Source of the DNA: Nymphaea colorata
Taxonomy: Eukaryota > Streptophyta > Magnoliopsida > Nymphaeales > Nymphaeaceae
Assembly (NCBI RefSeq): GCF_008831285.2
Contig: NC_045139.1
Span: 17,218,354 to 17,282,353 of the forward strand
Length of the DNA stretch: 64,000 nt
Reading direction: 5' to 3'
Positions 44,395 through 56,180 of the stretch are shown one piece after another. The notes below the pieces were generated by a model. That model was not told the DNA's origin. It searched no databases and saw only the letters and a program-made list of their open reading frames with translations. The stretch's first letter is position 1. Each line of letters opens with the position of its first letter. Position numbers and translations under genes: made by a program.

Positions 44395-44420
44395 GAGAGA
44401 GAGAGAGAGAGAGAGAGAGA
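44395..44420. repeat. (GA)n microsatellite downstream of an alpha SAUR
   Basis: Twenty-six bases of GA at the conserved place 3' of the SAUR at 44547. Confidence 0.88.
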
Positions 44421-44546
44421 CAGAAAACTTCTTGAAAGAGATTGTATTGTTTTGTGTGATTGTTAACAATGGGATTTTGATCCCCTTATATACAAAGCAG
44501 TATATTCAGCTCTACAACAAAACTGCATGATAATTGGGTTTCTCCA

Positions 44547-44801
44547 TCAAGAAGCCATTCGTGCTGTGAATGATTGGAAGACGTCTTCGTTGCATGGAAT
44601 TGTGATGCCATTGTGATGCTCGAAACCGAACTCTTCTTCTGCTCTTCTTAGCAATGCTTGGAAGGTAGGATTCTTCAAGCAGGATGTTGGAATCACAAAC
44701 CGCTTTCGGCTCTCGCCCACATACACAGCAAAATGCCCCTTAGGGACACCAGCTGCCTGTTTCTTGGCAAGAATTGAAAGAGGCAGGCGAATGCTCATCA
44801 T
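44547..44801 (-). CDS. SAUR: SAUR family protein, alpha type (84 aa)
   Basis: Changes: Y41C (PTSCLKN), K53R, S64N, L66I, Q81R, and a C-terminus one residue shorter (RMAS). Cys41 also occurs in the damaged gene at 30649, so it may mark weak constraint. Start 44801; TATATATA at 44934-44941, CACATG at 44989-44994. The 3'UTR element is at 44471-44494. Confidence 0.93.
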   Translation of the reverse strand: MMSIRLPLSILAKKQAAGVPKGHFAVYVGESRKRFVIPTSCLKNPTFQALLRRAEEEFGFEHHNGITIPCNEDVFQSFTARMAS

Positions 44802-45059
44802 CTTGTTGTGCTTATTTTCAAGTGGTGAGCCTTTAGCTTGCCTTGCGAAGGATGAAGAAGAAGAAAAGAAACAGGAAATTGCAGCCTGAGTATGAGGAAT
44901 ATTTGATGAGCAAAGTCTGAAGACTCTGCTGTGTATATATAGAGAAAGGTGAAAGGCGGTAATCTCACAGACATGGTCATTGCTAGATCACATGGTTGTC
45001 AATTGTAGGTTCATCATGACTTGACCCATATGGTCATGTCGCCTTCACTAGTGATTTAT

Positions 45060-46180
45060 AGGCCCACACTCCCCACATTTATTTGAGCAGTCCTAGTTGT
45101 AATCCTCTGCAACAGCCACAGTTTATGGCATATTGGATGTCTAGAAGCGCTTTCACCCTATGTGACTTGCTTTTGACTGTTCTAGAACTTCTCCCGGTCT
45201 ATTCTTCCGTGTTCACCATCTACCATGAGAATTGCAAGGTTCAAATCGGCTGTCTTTTATGTTTTATCTGGTTCACAGGGTAGAGGATAGAATTCAGCAC
45301 AACTTTAAGGCCTCCTTGAATCTCAGCTCGCGATTCGCAAAACCAGAGTTTCACTAAATTCCAATTAAGCGCTAGAAAATATCAAGAATTATTACAATTA
45401 CGGCTGCATTGGAATGTTAGAAATTAAAAAAAACTAGTGCTGCTGGAAGTGGACCAATAGCATATCCTCTTTGAAGGGAGAGAGGAATCCGTAGGGTCTT
45501 GGCGTCCTGGCACTTTGTCCCTAGCAGCTGGAAACAAGGCATGTGCTTGAGCTTAAGAACTTGTTTTGTACCGTTATAGCAGTAGGCCCCTCCATATGAA
45601 AGGAAATGATCTCCTTATTTGCAAGGCCATTCATCGTTTTTCAAACTATGGAACATATCCCTTTATAAAGTTATGGCCTTGGATCAGATGCACATCTACG
45701 ATACACTGGAGAAGGGCTTTTCAATGGGAGAATCATTGGGTAGTCCCACAAGCATTCACATGCTCTTGTCAACAACATATCTTGTGGACTGGATTTCTTA
45801 CTCATACTGAAACTGAATTTAGCTCAAAGGATTTATGTGCTACACAATTATAAGTTTACAGTAAATTCTATTCTGTAATAAATTAAGAACCACAGAATAC
45901 TATGTGCAGGGGGAAGTAGTTTTCATTTGGGCACCCTTTTTGGGTTAGAAACATTCAACCAAAAGCAGATCTGTAACCTAATCAGCTAAATAATTTAGTG
46001 ATCTAAGTCCACATAAACCATAGCTTGAATAAAATTGAATATTGTCTAAGAGAACCTCGGGCCAGCTTTTCCTTGGAATATAGTTTCCATTATTCATGAG
46101 CATGGACTAGAAATGCTGGCCAACCTAAGCCTGAGTCAGGTCAGTCTGGTAACCTATGCTGGGGAGAGAACCAAGTTATG
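45060..46180. other. Spacer of the alpha-beta-plus unit, fourth copy
   Basis: The most diverged copy of the spacer at 24960-26160; frames up to about 95 codons exist but are not shared with other copies. Confidence 0.5.
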
Positions 46181-46540
46181 TTTTAGCGTGGGAAAGAATC
46201 TCCTATGGCTAAATTGCTCATGTTAATTGTTAGCAAGAAGTATTTTCAGTACATAATGTCCTTTTTTACATGCTTGGTTACTTTGTACAAAGAGTATGCT
46301 TCTCCTATGGAAAAGCAGATATTGCACAACTGTGAATGGGAGGCCAAACCACCGATGTCACTCACTGGAAAGCGAAAACTGAGAAAGGGAAAAAGAGGGA
46401 GGAAGGATGATCTCAGGTGAATAAACTTCTGGAATGTGATTCTATTTTTATGTGCGATTTATTAACAGAAGGATCTTGGTCTCTTATGTACAAAAGAATG
46501 TGTTCACCCTTTCACAAAATTTAACGGCAATAAGATTTCC

Positions 46541-46798
46541 CTATGCACATGATACTTGTGGTTTAAGTGCCTGGAAGACAGCTTCATTGCATGGAATGGT
46601 GAGGCCACTGAGATGCTCGAACCCAAACTCCTCTGCTGCTCTCTTTAACAAGCTTTGAAAGGTAGGATTCTTCAAGTACGAAATTGGAGCCACAAACTGT
46701 GTTCTTCTCTCGCCAACATACACAGCAAAGTGACCCTTGGAAACACCAACATCTTGCTTCTTGCCAAGAACAATCTGCAGAGAGCAGATACTCTTCAT
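46541..46798 (-). CDS. SAUR: Diverged SAUR family protein (85 aa)
   Basis: Intact frame but the most divergent of the 85-residue class. The N-terminus [18 protein letters not shown] replaces [18 protein letters not shown], so the IRLP motif is lost. The core is [16 protein letters not shown]; then [24 protein letters not shown] and [10 protein letters not shown], ending PQVSCA. SKGH, YVGE, LKNPTF and IPCNE are kept, so a real protein is likely. The promoter has TATATATA at 46938-46945, but the E-box site reads TACATGA. The 3' side keeps TGTACATA near 46483-46490. It occupies the beta position of its unit and may have a different regulation. Confidence 0.88.
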   Translation of the reverse strand: MKSICSLQIVLGKKQDVGVSKGHFAVYVGERRTQFVAPISYLKNPTFQSLLKRAAEEFGFEHLSGLTIPCNEAVFQALKPQVSCA

Positions 46799-47803
46799 TT
46801 TGCACCACGTAGCTTCGAATGAGGACTAAACAGCTTTGAATTGTGAAGGAAGAAAAAGATAACAAGAAGCAACAGTTTGTGGATGTGGAGAATTGCACAC
46901 AATTCATTTGATGAATACAGTTGAATGAACAGCTGTCTATATATACACACATAGATAAAAGGAGTTGTATCATTGCTAACTTACATGATTATCTATTGTG
47001 CACCCTCAAGTTGGACATCATGATAACATATGTCCCCTTCATTGCTGATCTCCAGGTCCCAAATGATCTACTGGGGAGAACCGTGCTCAAAGGCTATGCA
47101 ACTTCTAGGTTCTAGTGTTGTATTAACAAGGGAAAAATGCTGTTAGGCTTTATTACAGTACCACTTGGTTGTGTGTCCTCAACATGGCATGTGACGGTAT
47201 TGTCAAATGCAGAGCATCTTGATCACCCTGTCAACTTTCTGCAAAGAGAGAATTCAGCCCATCACCTTTGAAAGAGATGTACCCAATAATTTTGCATGTG
47301 GGCCTCAGTGTTCCACAAATTGGGTGCTATCTCAGCAAAACTATCTATTCGTGGACACTGCTCAAATGAATGTTTAAAATATTAACGAATGAAACTTATA
47401 AGCCACAAATCGATATTGAACAAGAAATCCTTATCTTCTCCCATCTCTTTCAAGTCACAGAAAGCCACTTGATTTTATAGGCGGGTCCTCATGTATATGG
47501 ATGGGAGGGCCATATTGGTCTTCTCTGTAATTTCAGTATGCAAATTTTTCCAATTTATATGGTGCTTCTTTGGAATGAAGTGCTCCATGAATGTACTCGA
47601 AAGTAAAAGAGTTTCTTGCAGGAGAGCAGATGGACAATCATTATTTGGCAAGATGGGACCTTGGCCAACTTGGGGATAACGATGCAAGAGAAACAAGCAC
47701 ATGATAGGGCCATATGAATCACTAGTGATAGCAGAAAGAGCCACTTAACTCAATCTTGGTAGGGCCACATGACGATTCATCATGTCGGCATGCAATAGAA
47801 AAC

Positions 47804-47862
47804 CATGTGATTGAGCAACAACATGTCTCTCAACTTGCAGTTGTTATCTTTCTCTATATATA
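47804..47862 (+). promoter_or_regulatory. Promoter of the SAUR at 47991
   Basis: CATGTG at 47804-47809, TGTCTC at 47824-47829, TATATATA at about 47855-47862. Confidence 0.75.
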
Positions 47863-47990
47863 TGAAGCAGAGCCTTCAAACTTGCTCATCAAATCAGCTG
47901 TTCAGAATCCTCAACATACTCATACTCAATTGCTACTTCTCCTTCAGAAGGAAAAGTCACTTGGTTGCTGATTCAAGTTACAGTTCAAAA

Positions 47991-48248
47991 ATGATGAGCA
48001 TTCGCCTTCCACTGTCAGTTCTTGCCAAGAAACAAGTGTCTGCTGTCCCCAAGGGGCACTTTGCAGTCTACGTCGGTGAGAGCCGAAAGAGGTTTGTGAT
48101 TCCAACATCCTACTTGAAGAATCCTACCTTTCAAGCATTGCTAAGAAGAGCAGAAGAGGAGTTTGGCTTTAAGCATCACAGTGGCCTCACAATTCCATGC
48201 AATGAAGATGCCTTCCGAGCACTCACAGAACAAATGGCATGTACATAG
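47991..48248 (+). CDS. SAUR: SAUR family protein (85 aa)
   Basis: Changes: I10V, A16V, A17S, G18A, K53R, E61K (GFKHH, a charge reversal in the acidic segment), V74A, Q76R, S77A, F78L, A80E and A85T. An in-frame ATG at 47811 lies before the TATA box, so 47991 is chosen. The 3'UTR element is at 48297-48319. The upstream spacer is type II (shared with 22, 50 and 57 kb). Confidence 0.94.
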   Translation: MMSIRLPLSVLAKKQVSAVPKGHFAVYVGESRKRFVIPTSYLKNPTFQALLRRAEEEFGFKHHSGLTIPCNEDAFRALTEQMACT

Positions 48249-48319
48249 GGGAAACCCACCAAAATCAATTTTGTCGATTTTGTTTTGCTCTCCCTTTGTA
48301 TATATGGGATCAAAGTCCC

Positions 48320-49370
48320 ACTGTCACCACATTACAAATAGAAATGCAATCAGCAGCAGAACTTTATAGCCTCAGAATTTATTCTCTTTCTGCTTTTTAA
48401 CCACTTTATGATGAACAATCTGTGTGTGTGTGTGTGTCTGTGTCTTATGGTCACCAAGAAGATGAACCGTCACAAGTTTGAGGCTTATGGCAAGATGTAA
48501 AATTTGCAAATGCTTTCCTATGGGCAAAGCAAACCTCAAATATTTGTAATATGTGAAAATTGAACATGATTATCATAAATAAGTCAAGCGATAGGTATAT
48601 TGAAAATCATTTGCTCAATGAGAATTCTGGATGAATTTGGCTTGGTGATCATAAGAGCATCTTCATGTGGAACGAACGTGAGAACTGAGAATTTGTGAAA
48701 GTTGTGTCATACGGAGCCAGTGGCCCCTCAAGAATACCGATTCAAAATTTTGCTGAAATTTATTCTCCCTCACAATACTGATAAAGCCTAAATGAAAACG
48801 AATGCCGTTAGTTGTTTAGGAAAAACCGCTCTAGCTTAGATTTTGAAGATTAATTGTAATTTTATTTGAAATACTATGTTAATCGTTCCAAGAAAGCGTT
48901 CCAATCACTTTCAAGGGTTATACTCGTTTAAAATAGTTTTTAACATGCTTTGGAAAATGGGAGAGCGCATAGATTTGAAAAAACAAGTAAAAATGCTGGC
49001 AACACAGCGTCGCAAATCTCACATACATCTTTCTAGATCCTCGAGCAGGTCTATGTGACGGCCACTGCCCTGCAACCTATCTATTTGGCGAAGTTGCTCT
49101 GCGTCGTCATCTGGAAGAAGATTCCACAAGTAGGACTGTAAGATACGATACTACCAATACAGCTAAGGATTTCTCCAGCTCGTTCAAAATTCTCGCCTCC
49201 AACACCATTGTGGAAAAATTATGCGATGGAATTCAGGTTTAGTTTTCGCTGTACTGCGTTCTAATTAAAAAAAAAAAAGTTGTAAGGCCGTCGAGTCATC
49301 CATTCTAAGATCTGCCAACATCGTGCTTGCTTGTCTACTTTGCCTGATGTACAAGTGAGGTGGAGGATCT
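48320..49370. other. Convergent spacer, no gene seen
   Basis: Standard spacer module; (GT)n at about 48421-48436; the alpha-flank part is at about 49050-49340. Confidence 0.5.
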
Positions 49371-49524
49371 GCGGAGAGAGAGAGGGAGACAGAAATAGAG
49401 ACAGAGAGTTTCTCTGAAGTAATTGTATTCATTTTTGTGATTGGTAACGATGGGATTTTGATCCCTTTATATACAGAACAATATATTCAGCTCTAAACCA
49501 AAAATGGGTGATGATTTGCTTCAT

Positions 49525-49782
49525 CTATGCACATGCCATTTGTGCTGTGAATGATTGGAAGACCTCTTCATTGCATGGAATTGTGAGGCCACTGTGATGC
49601 TCGAAACCGAACTCCTCTTCTGCTTTTCTTAGCAATGCTTGGAAGGTTGGATTCTTCAAGTAGGATGTTGGAATCACAAACCGCTTTCGGCTTTCGCCCA
49701 CATACACAGCAAAATGCCCCTTAGGGACGCCAGCTGCCAGTTTCTTGGCAAGAATTGGAAGAGGCAGGCGGATGCTCATCAT
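49525..49782 (-). CDS. SAUR: SAUR family protein, alpha type (85 aa)
   Basis: Changes: S9P, Q15L and D73E; otherwise the alpha consensus. Start 49782; TATATATA at 49926-49933 and CACATG at 49981-49986. The 3'UTR element is at 49452-49475. The GA tract left of it (about 49374-49410) is interrupted. Divergent from 50610 with a short (about 830-bp) type II interval. Confidence 0.95.
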   Translation of the reverse strand: MMSIRLPLPILAKKLAAGVPKGHFAVYVGESRKRFVIPTSYLKNPTFQALLRKAEEEFGFEHHSGLTIPCNEEVFQSFTAQMACA

Positions 49783-50419
49783 CTTGTTGACTTTCGCTTG
49801 AAGTGGTGATCCTTTAGCTTTGCCTTGTGAAGGATGAAGAAGAAAAGAAACAGGAATACGCTGCTTGAGTATGAGGAATATTGAGAGTCGGTGATTTGAT
49901 GAGTAGAGTCTGAAGGCTCTGCCGTGTATATATAGAGAAAGGTGAATGGTGGTAATCTCACAGACATGTCATTGCAAAATCACATGGTTGTCAATTATAG
50001 GTTCATCATGACTTGACCCATATGGTCATGTCCCCTTCACTAGTGATTTACAGATTTACAGGCCCACACTCCCCACATTTATTTGAGCAGTCCTAGTTGT
50101 AATGCTCTGCAACAGCATTTGACATGGCATGTGATGGTCTTGTCAAGTGCAGCGTTTCTCTCATAGCCATGTTAACTTTCTGCAAAGAGAAACAATTCAG
50201 CCCAATCGATAGTGAACAAGAAATCCTTGTCCCATCTCTTTGAAGTCACAGAAAGCCACTTGATTTTGTAGGTGGGTCCTCATGTTTATGGCAAGCACAT
50301 GGTAGGGACATATGAATCGCTAGTGGTAGCAGAATCAACCACTCAACTCAGTCATGTAGGCCATATGAATAACAAGTGAAAGAAGCAGCGACAGACATCC
50401 ATGTGGTTGAGCAATAACA

Positions 50420-50454
50420 TGTCTCTTAGCTTGCAGTTGTTATCTTTATATAGA
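50420..50454 (+). promoter_or_regulatory. Promoter of the SAUR at 50610
   Basis: TGTCTC at 50420-50425 and a TATATAG box near 50446-50454; the E-box site is CATGTG at 50400-50405. Confidence 0.7.
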
Positions 50455-50609
50455 GGAAGCAGAGCCTTCAAACTTCGTTCATCACATTAGCTGTTCAGAA
50501 TCCTCAACATACTACCAGTCGATTACTTCTTCCTTCCAATCCTAATCATCTTCTTTATCCTTCAGAAGAAAAAGTCCCTTGGTTGCTAATTCAAGTTAGC
50601 TGTTCAAAA

Positions 50610-50867
50610 ATGATGAGCATTCGCCTGCCACTATCAGTTATTGCCAAGAAACAAGCAGCTCCTGTCCCGAAGGGGCACTTCGCAGTTTACGTTGGCGACA
50701 GCCGAAAGAGGTTTGTGATTCCAACATCCTACTTGAACAATCCTACCTTTCAAGCATTGCTGAGAAGAGCAGAGGAGGAGTTTGGCTTTGAGCATCACAG
50801 TGGCCTCACAATTCCATGCAATGAAGATGCCTTCCGAGCACTCACAGCACAAATGGCATGTGCATAG
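50610..50867 (+). CDS. SAUR: SAUR family protein, gamma type (85 aa)
   Basis: Changes: I10V, L11I, G18P, E30D, K43N, K53R, V74A, Q76R, S77A and F78L. From the AAPVPKG codons to the EFGFEHHS codons the DNA reads the same as at 57614, so these two copies separated recently or were homogenised. The 3'UTR element is at 50918-50940. Confidence 0.95.
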   Translation: MMSIRLPLSVIAKKQAAPVPKGHFAVYVGDSRKRFVIPTSYLNNPTFQALLRRAEEEFGFEHHSGLTIPCNEDAFRALTAQMACA

Positions 50868-50940
50868 AGGAAGCCAACCAAAATAAATTGTCAATTTTGT
50901 GTATTCTCCTCCCTTTGTGTATATATGGGATCAAAGTCCC

Positions 50941-52985
50941 ACTGTTACCAAATTACAAATAGAAATACAATCAGTTAGCAAAAATTTATAGCATCAGCAC
51001 TTTTTCTCTGTCGCTTTGCAACGACTCATGAAAAACAGTCACTTTATAGCCTCAGCACTTTTTCTGAAGTTATTGAAAACCAGAACATGGCCTGTGGACA
51101 TTTTCATTTTTCTGTACTTCAAAATAGTGACCGAAAATCCTAATCTCACTAAATTGCCATGTAAGTGTAACAAAATGAAGTAAAATATGTTTCTATAAAT
51201 AATGTAAATGTTTAAGTAATAGAACATGGAATCATATATTGGGTGGTACATTCACAGAACGCAAAAAGCAGAACACATATGTTGGTCACTGGACAACAAC
51301 TCGCTTTGTACTATTAAGTATGAGCTCCAAATTAAAGGAGATGGGTTGCTCGCCTTTGAAGATGGAAACAATCAATTCTTCAGCTGTCGAACAGAATTTG
51401 GAAATCCAGTTTCACATACTTATCCCTGTGGGGCTCCGGTCGGTACAGCATGGAGAAGGGACGCACATCAGGACTGTTATTGCAGAGAGCTTAATAAGAA
51501 CCCATATGCCCCTCTAAGATCATTTCTTTTGCAGTCGGCTGCCCATAATGCCTAATTTATTTTAATATTAGATTGAAAGTTTAATCTCCTATTAATGATG
51601 GTAAGAGATCATCGAGGATTTTTTTAAAGGGTTATTAAGTGATTGGTTGTCCTTGTACCTATCCTTTTTAGGTTTCTGAAAGAAACTGCTAAGGGGCTAG
51701 TTGAAATCCACCAAACCAGGCGCACAAATTCAGTGTAGTAGTGGACCAGGTTGTTATTATGATTTTCATAATCAATAATAATATTGTATTTTACTGCAGA
51801 ACATAGCTGCGATGAAGTTACAAGGTTCCACTGTATACTTAAAGATGGAAGGCCCAAGTTGTTTGGGTACTGTTTCTGAGTTGATTCAGTGCAGCTTAAG
51901 CCCAAAAAAGCACTCTGATCAAGAAGTTTGCGACATAAAACAATAAAGTTGATCTAATTATCCACATTTCAATCCAACAAAATCAGGGATAGCTGACATA
52001 GGTGAACTATCACAGTTCAGCCCTGCAGCAGTTTCCGCCGCTACAACTTGCCGATGTATGATTTGAATAGTTTATGACAGGCGATGTTGCTCAATTGATC
52101 GACAAATTCAAAATTCTTTACTTGATTCATTTCTTTCCTTTGCCAAATAATGACATATTAATTGTCCGTAAAAGCAAATACGTGAAATGGCAGTTTTCTT
52201 GGTAAGCGGAAAACGTATCAGAGAATCAGAGATGAACGGCCGAAGGAAGCAAAAAGAAGCAACTGAAAATAAAAACCAAAAAGAGAGGTAGTGAGTTGAT
52301 GTTAATAAATTATTTGATTGAGATCCCATCATGTATAGGAATCACAAACTTTGGTCCTCAAGAAAACTGATTGAAAATTGTGTTGAAATTCAATTTTCCC
52401 TCTCTATACTGATGAAGCCTAGTCGGAAATGGATGCATTTAGTTATTTAGAGAAACTCTGTATCTGAGAATGTGAAGATCAATTGTAATTTTATTTGACA
52501 TACGCGGCCTATTGTTCGCAGAAAGCTTTCCGATCACTTTTGATGGTTGTAGTCATATAAAATAAGTGTTTCTAAAATTTTCATAACCAATTTGTGAATT
52601 TCTTTGTTCTGATACTTTCTGAAATTGGCAGAGCGGCTAGATTTCAAAAAATAATTAAAATTGCCGGACAACACATCATGAAGAAACCTAATATATATGA
52701 CGGCCACTGCGCTGCAGGCTATTTATTCTGTGAAGCTGCTCTGCGTCATCATAAGAAAATTTCTCCAGGAGGCATATATGGCAGGATGCTACTAATACGG
52801 CTAAGGATTCCTCTGGCCTTCGATACTGGTGCGGGAAAATTTGCTCAAACGAATTCATGTTCGGATTTCGATGGACTGCCTTCTAAGAAAAAATATGTTA
52901 TATTGCCATCGAATCATTCCATTCTAGCATCTACCAAGATGCCCGGTAATCGTCTACTTTACCTGATGCACGAGAGAAGTGGAGG
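50941..52985. other. Long convergent spacer, no gene called
   Basis: Part of it (51150-51540) resembles the block B spacer at 16240-16680. It contains the solo LTR at 51571-51757, then spacer found after other plus SAURs, then the alpha-flank module (52690-52950). Frames of about 90-147 codons here show no family features. Confidence 0.45.
51571..51757 (+). mobile_element. Decayed solo LTR of the TRIM family
   Basis: Aligns by eye over its length with the 191-bp LTR of the TRIM at 18944: shared runs include ATTGTCCTGGTTCCTA against TGGTTGTCCTTGTACCTA, CCTTTTTAGG, GAAACTGCTA, and the GGTTGTTAT end. No second LTR, primer site or purine tract is beside it. The decay shows that this family was active much earlier than the 18.9-kb copy. 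Confidence 0.7.
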
Positions 52986-53130
52986 AACTGCAGGGAGGGA
53001 GAGAGAGAGAGAGCCTTGTGAAAATAAATTGTATTGATTTTTGTGATTGGTAATGGTGGGATTTTGATCCCTTTATATACAGAACAATATATTGAGATCT
53101 AAACCAAAATTGGATGATGATTTGATTCCT

Positions 53131-53388
53131 CTATGCACATGCCATTTGTGCTGTGAATGATTGGAAGACGTCTTCATTGCATGGAATTGTGAGGCCATTG
53201 TGATGCTCGAAACCGAACTCCTCTTCTGCTGTTCTTAGCATTGTTTGGAAGGTAGGATTCTTCAAGTAGGATGTTGGAATCACAAACCGCTTTCGGCTCT
53301 CGCCCACATAGACAGCAAAATGCTTCTTAGGCACGCCAACTGCCTGCTTCTTGGCAAGAATTGAAAGGGGCAGGCGAAAGCTCATCAT
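53131..53388 (-). CDS. SAUR: SAUR family protein, alpha type with changed PKGH motif (85 aa)
   Basis: Changes: I4F, A17V, G22K (PKKHF, altering a residue conserved in nearly every SAUR here), A49T, L50M, K53T and S64N. Start 53388. The promoter is unlike the other alpha genes: a weak TATATA near 53537-53542 and a CACGTG G-box at 53591-53596 in place of CACATG. No plus-strand SAUR follows; the next 2.8 kb has no SAUR. The 3'UTR element is at 53058-53081. Confidence 0.92.
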   Translation of the reverse strand: MMSFRLPLSILAKKQAVGVPKKHFAVYVGESRKRFVIPTSYLKNPTFQTMLRTAEEEFGFEHHNGLTIPCNEDVFQSFTAQMACA

Positions 53389-53599
53389 TTTTGGGTCTTT
53401 ACTCTGAAATAATCAGTGAATCTTCTTTTCTGAAGGCAGGGCAAACGGCTTGCAAAATAAATAAGAAGAGGCAATGGAATATGTGATGGACTGAGGGTAG
53501 CTGGTTTGATAGGAAACGTCTGAATATATTCCTTCTTATATACAGAGAAGGAGAAGATGCGAAAGGCATGAGACAAGTTTTCTGCTAGATCACGTGGTT

Positions 53600-56180
53600 G
53601 TCTGGCCGCCGCACTCCCTCATCATGAATGCAAGCATACGTGCATGCCCCCCTTCGCCATCGATTCATAGACCCTACCACGATACAGCAGGTGGCTCCAG
53701 TCCCTACATCTATTATCACTATGATCTTCACCATGAAACACCTTATCTCAAGTACATGAGGCCGTCCATTTTACAGTTGATTAGGTACCATGGTCATGCT
53801 TTAGAACATGGCATGTGATCATCTTGTGAATACAGTGTCTTATTCTTGACTATGCTGATTTTCCACCAAACATCAAAATGTTCATGCCACCTCTTCAAAC
53901 AGCAGGCACAAACAATAATCTTCAGTGGCCATATCTTGAATGCTCCATTTGGTGCGTCCCAAATTTGTCAGCTACTTAGCTGTGCATGCAAGAGAAGCTA
54001 TTCACAAGCCACAGATGATGAACCAGTGAGTACCTCACATGGTACTCACTTGGTCAGCTTTCCAACCTAACAGGCAGCAGGCTGCACATGGGCATCCTTC
54101 AATGTGGCGGCGCACTGTTTGAGACAGTTGATAAGGATGTCTTGGAAACAGCCATATACTAATGACCGATGGAAACTTGTCGTCCTGTTATACTTGGTAT
54201 GTACTAATTTCTTTTGTTCTCTTTCAGTGGTCTGTGCTCTGTAATCTGTATAACTTCATTGGGATTCAACAGGTGCTTCATCAAGGTTTCTTTTCTCCGT
54301 CATCTTCCGTATCTTGTGTGGCTTTTTCTTATCAGAACTATGGGTTGACTACTCCATTCGGTTGTTCAGATTTTTGCCTAATATTTTAAAGAAAACAATT
54401 GGCACCATTAATCCCTTCGGTTAAGTACTCATCGTAAACATCCTTGGCAATCATTGTTTTTATATCATTTTGTCGGCTTTCTTTCTCCTTCATGCCCAGC
54501 TGTTATTTTTTTCCATCTTTTATTTTCTACTCCTTAGTAACTTGTACTCTTCATTTCTGTTTAAGTAGAGTGTTTGGATGACAGCCCAAAACCAGGTTTT
54601 TGGAGTGTTTTGGTGCTATCAAGATTCAAAACTTAGTTTAAGAAAAACTCAGTTTGACGAAACCTGGTTTTGTAAAAGGAAGTAAAAGACTTAGCGCCCC
54701 TTAGGTTACTCAAAAACCAGGTTTTGGATGTGTCCCTAAACAAAAAAAGAACAAGGTTTTTAAAACTCATTTAAAAACTTAGTTCTCATGAAACCAAGTT
54801 TTCAAAAAACTAGATTAGATGTAGGTGTCATCCAAACGCCCCCTAAAATTTTGGAGCTTTGTGGCTTTCTTATTCTGTTCTTAAAAGACAACTAAAATCA
54901 GGGTATTGCTGAAAATCCAAATTATTATAACCATGAGTCATGTGAAGCATATGGAACGATGACCATTGGATTGCTAAAACATACTTCTAATTTCTACTTT
55001 TTCGTTTCTTTTTTCATCCTGCGGCATTTGAGCCCTACCTCTCTCTCTCTCTCTCTCTCTAGAGATCACCACAAATAGTTAAGTCGTCCTAGTAATTTAA
55101 TTTTGATAATGTTCTGTTCTCACTCTTTGGTTCTATCTGAAGTACTCACAGAAGTAATGGGTTATTCTAAGTTCGGCTTTATATTTGTGTTGAGAATTCC
55201 ATATTTGTTTCTAATTCAGCGGAAGTGAAGGACTTTGCTTATTAAATAGACAAAACAAAATGAGTAAATGGATGGTCGGCCCTGGGCTGGCCCGAGCCCA
55301 ACTTTGAATCGTGCCTGGCCAGCCCGGTGTTCATCCCCAGTTTTAGTTTCCCATAAAAGCAAATATGGAAAAATGTCAGTCTCTTTTATGACAGAAAAAC
55401 ATAACTTTGAATTGAAGATGGATAGCAGAAGGAATCTGAAAGGATAAGCAGCAGAAAATAAAAACCAAAATGAGAAATAATTAGTTGATGCTAATAGATC
55501 ATTGGATTGGGATCCCGTCATGTCTAGGAATCTCAAACTTTTGCCCACAAGAATACCCATTCAAAATTTAAGTGCTGAACTTCATCCTTCCTCTCAAATA
55601 CTGATAAAGCCTAAATGGAAACGGATGCCTTTGGTTATTTAGGAAGAAGACGCTGTGGATGAGATTTTGAAGATTAATTGTAACTTCATTTGAAATACGC
55701 TGTTAATCGCTCCTAGAAAGCTGGACAATCACTTTTGAGGGTTATACTCGCTTAAAATAATTTTTTTCGTTTTTAATTTCCTAAACCAATTGTGTATCTC
55801 ATTCTGATACTTTTGAAAGTGGGAGAGTGGTTAGATTTAAAAAACACAACAAAAAACGCTGGGTAACACAGTGCGTTCAAATCTCACATACACATTTCTA
55901 GTTCCTAATAATCTCGGACAAGTCTATCCGACGGCCACTGCGCTGCAGCCTATCTATTTGGGGAAGTTGCTCTGCGTCGTCATCTGGAAGAAATTTCTCA
56001 AGTAGGCCTCTAAGAAGCGACGCTACCAATGCAGCCAAGGAAAAACTGCACAGTGGAATTCAGGTTTGGATTTCGCTGGACTGCACTCTAAGAAAAAAAA
56101 TGTTGTATGGCAGTCGAGTCATCCATTCTAAGATCTGGCACCATCTCTACTCTGCTTAATGTACGAGTAAAGTGGAGGAT
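53600..56180. other. SAUR-free interval, no gene called
   Basis: The longest stretch without a SAUR inside the array. It holds the MITE at 54565-54843, a (CT)n tract at 55038-55060, and a short GC-rich GGCCC/GGGCT stretch near 55276-55345 in otherwise AT-rich DNA. From about 55350 it returns to the usual alpha-flank spacer. Confidence 0.45.
54565..54843. mobile_element. MITE, Tourist/PIF-Harbinger-like
   Basis: Terminal inverted repeats: left GTAGAGTGTTTGGATGACA, right end the reverse complement of GGGGGCGTTTGGATGACA. The flanks are TAA on both sides (54562-54564 and 54844-54846), a 3-bp target duplication typical of PIF/Harbinger-related MITEs. Inside, AACCAGGTTTT-like strings recur several times. 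279 bp, non-coding. Confidence 0.75.

Noticed and set aside
52594-53037. 147-codon plus-strand frame
   Set aside because: It runs through the non-coding module found left of other alpha SAURs and into the GA tract; the frame is not kept in the other copies.
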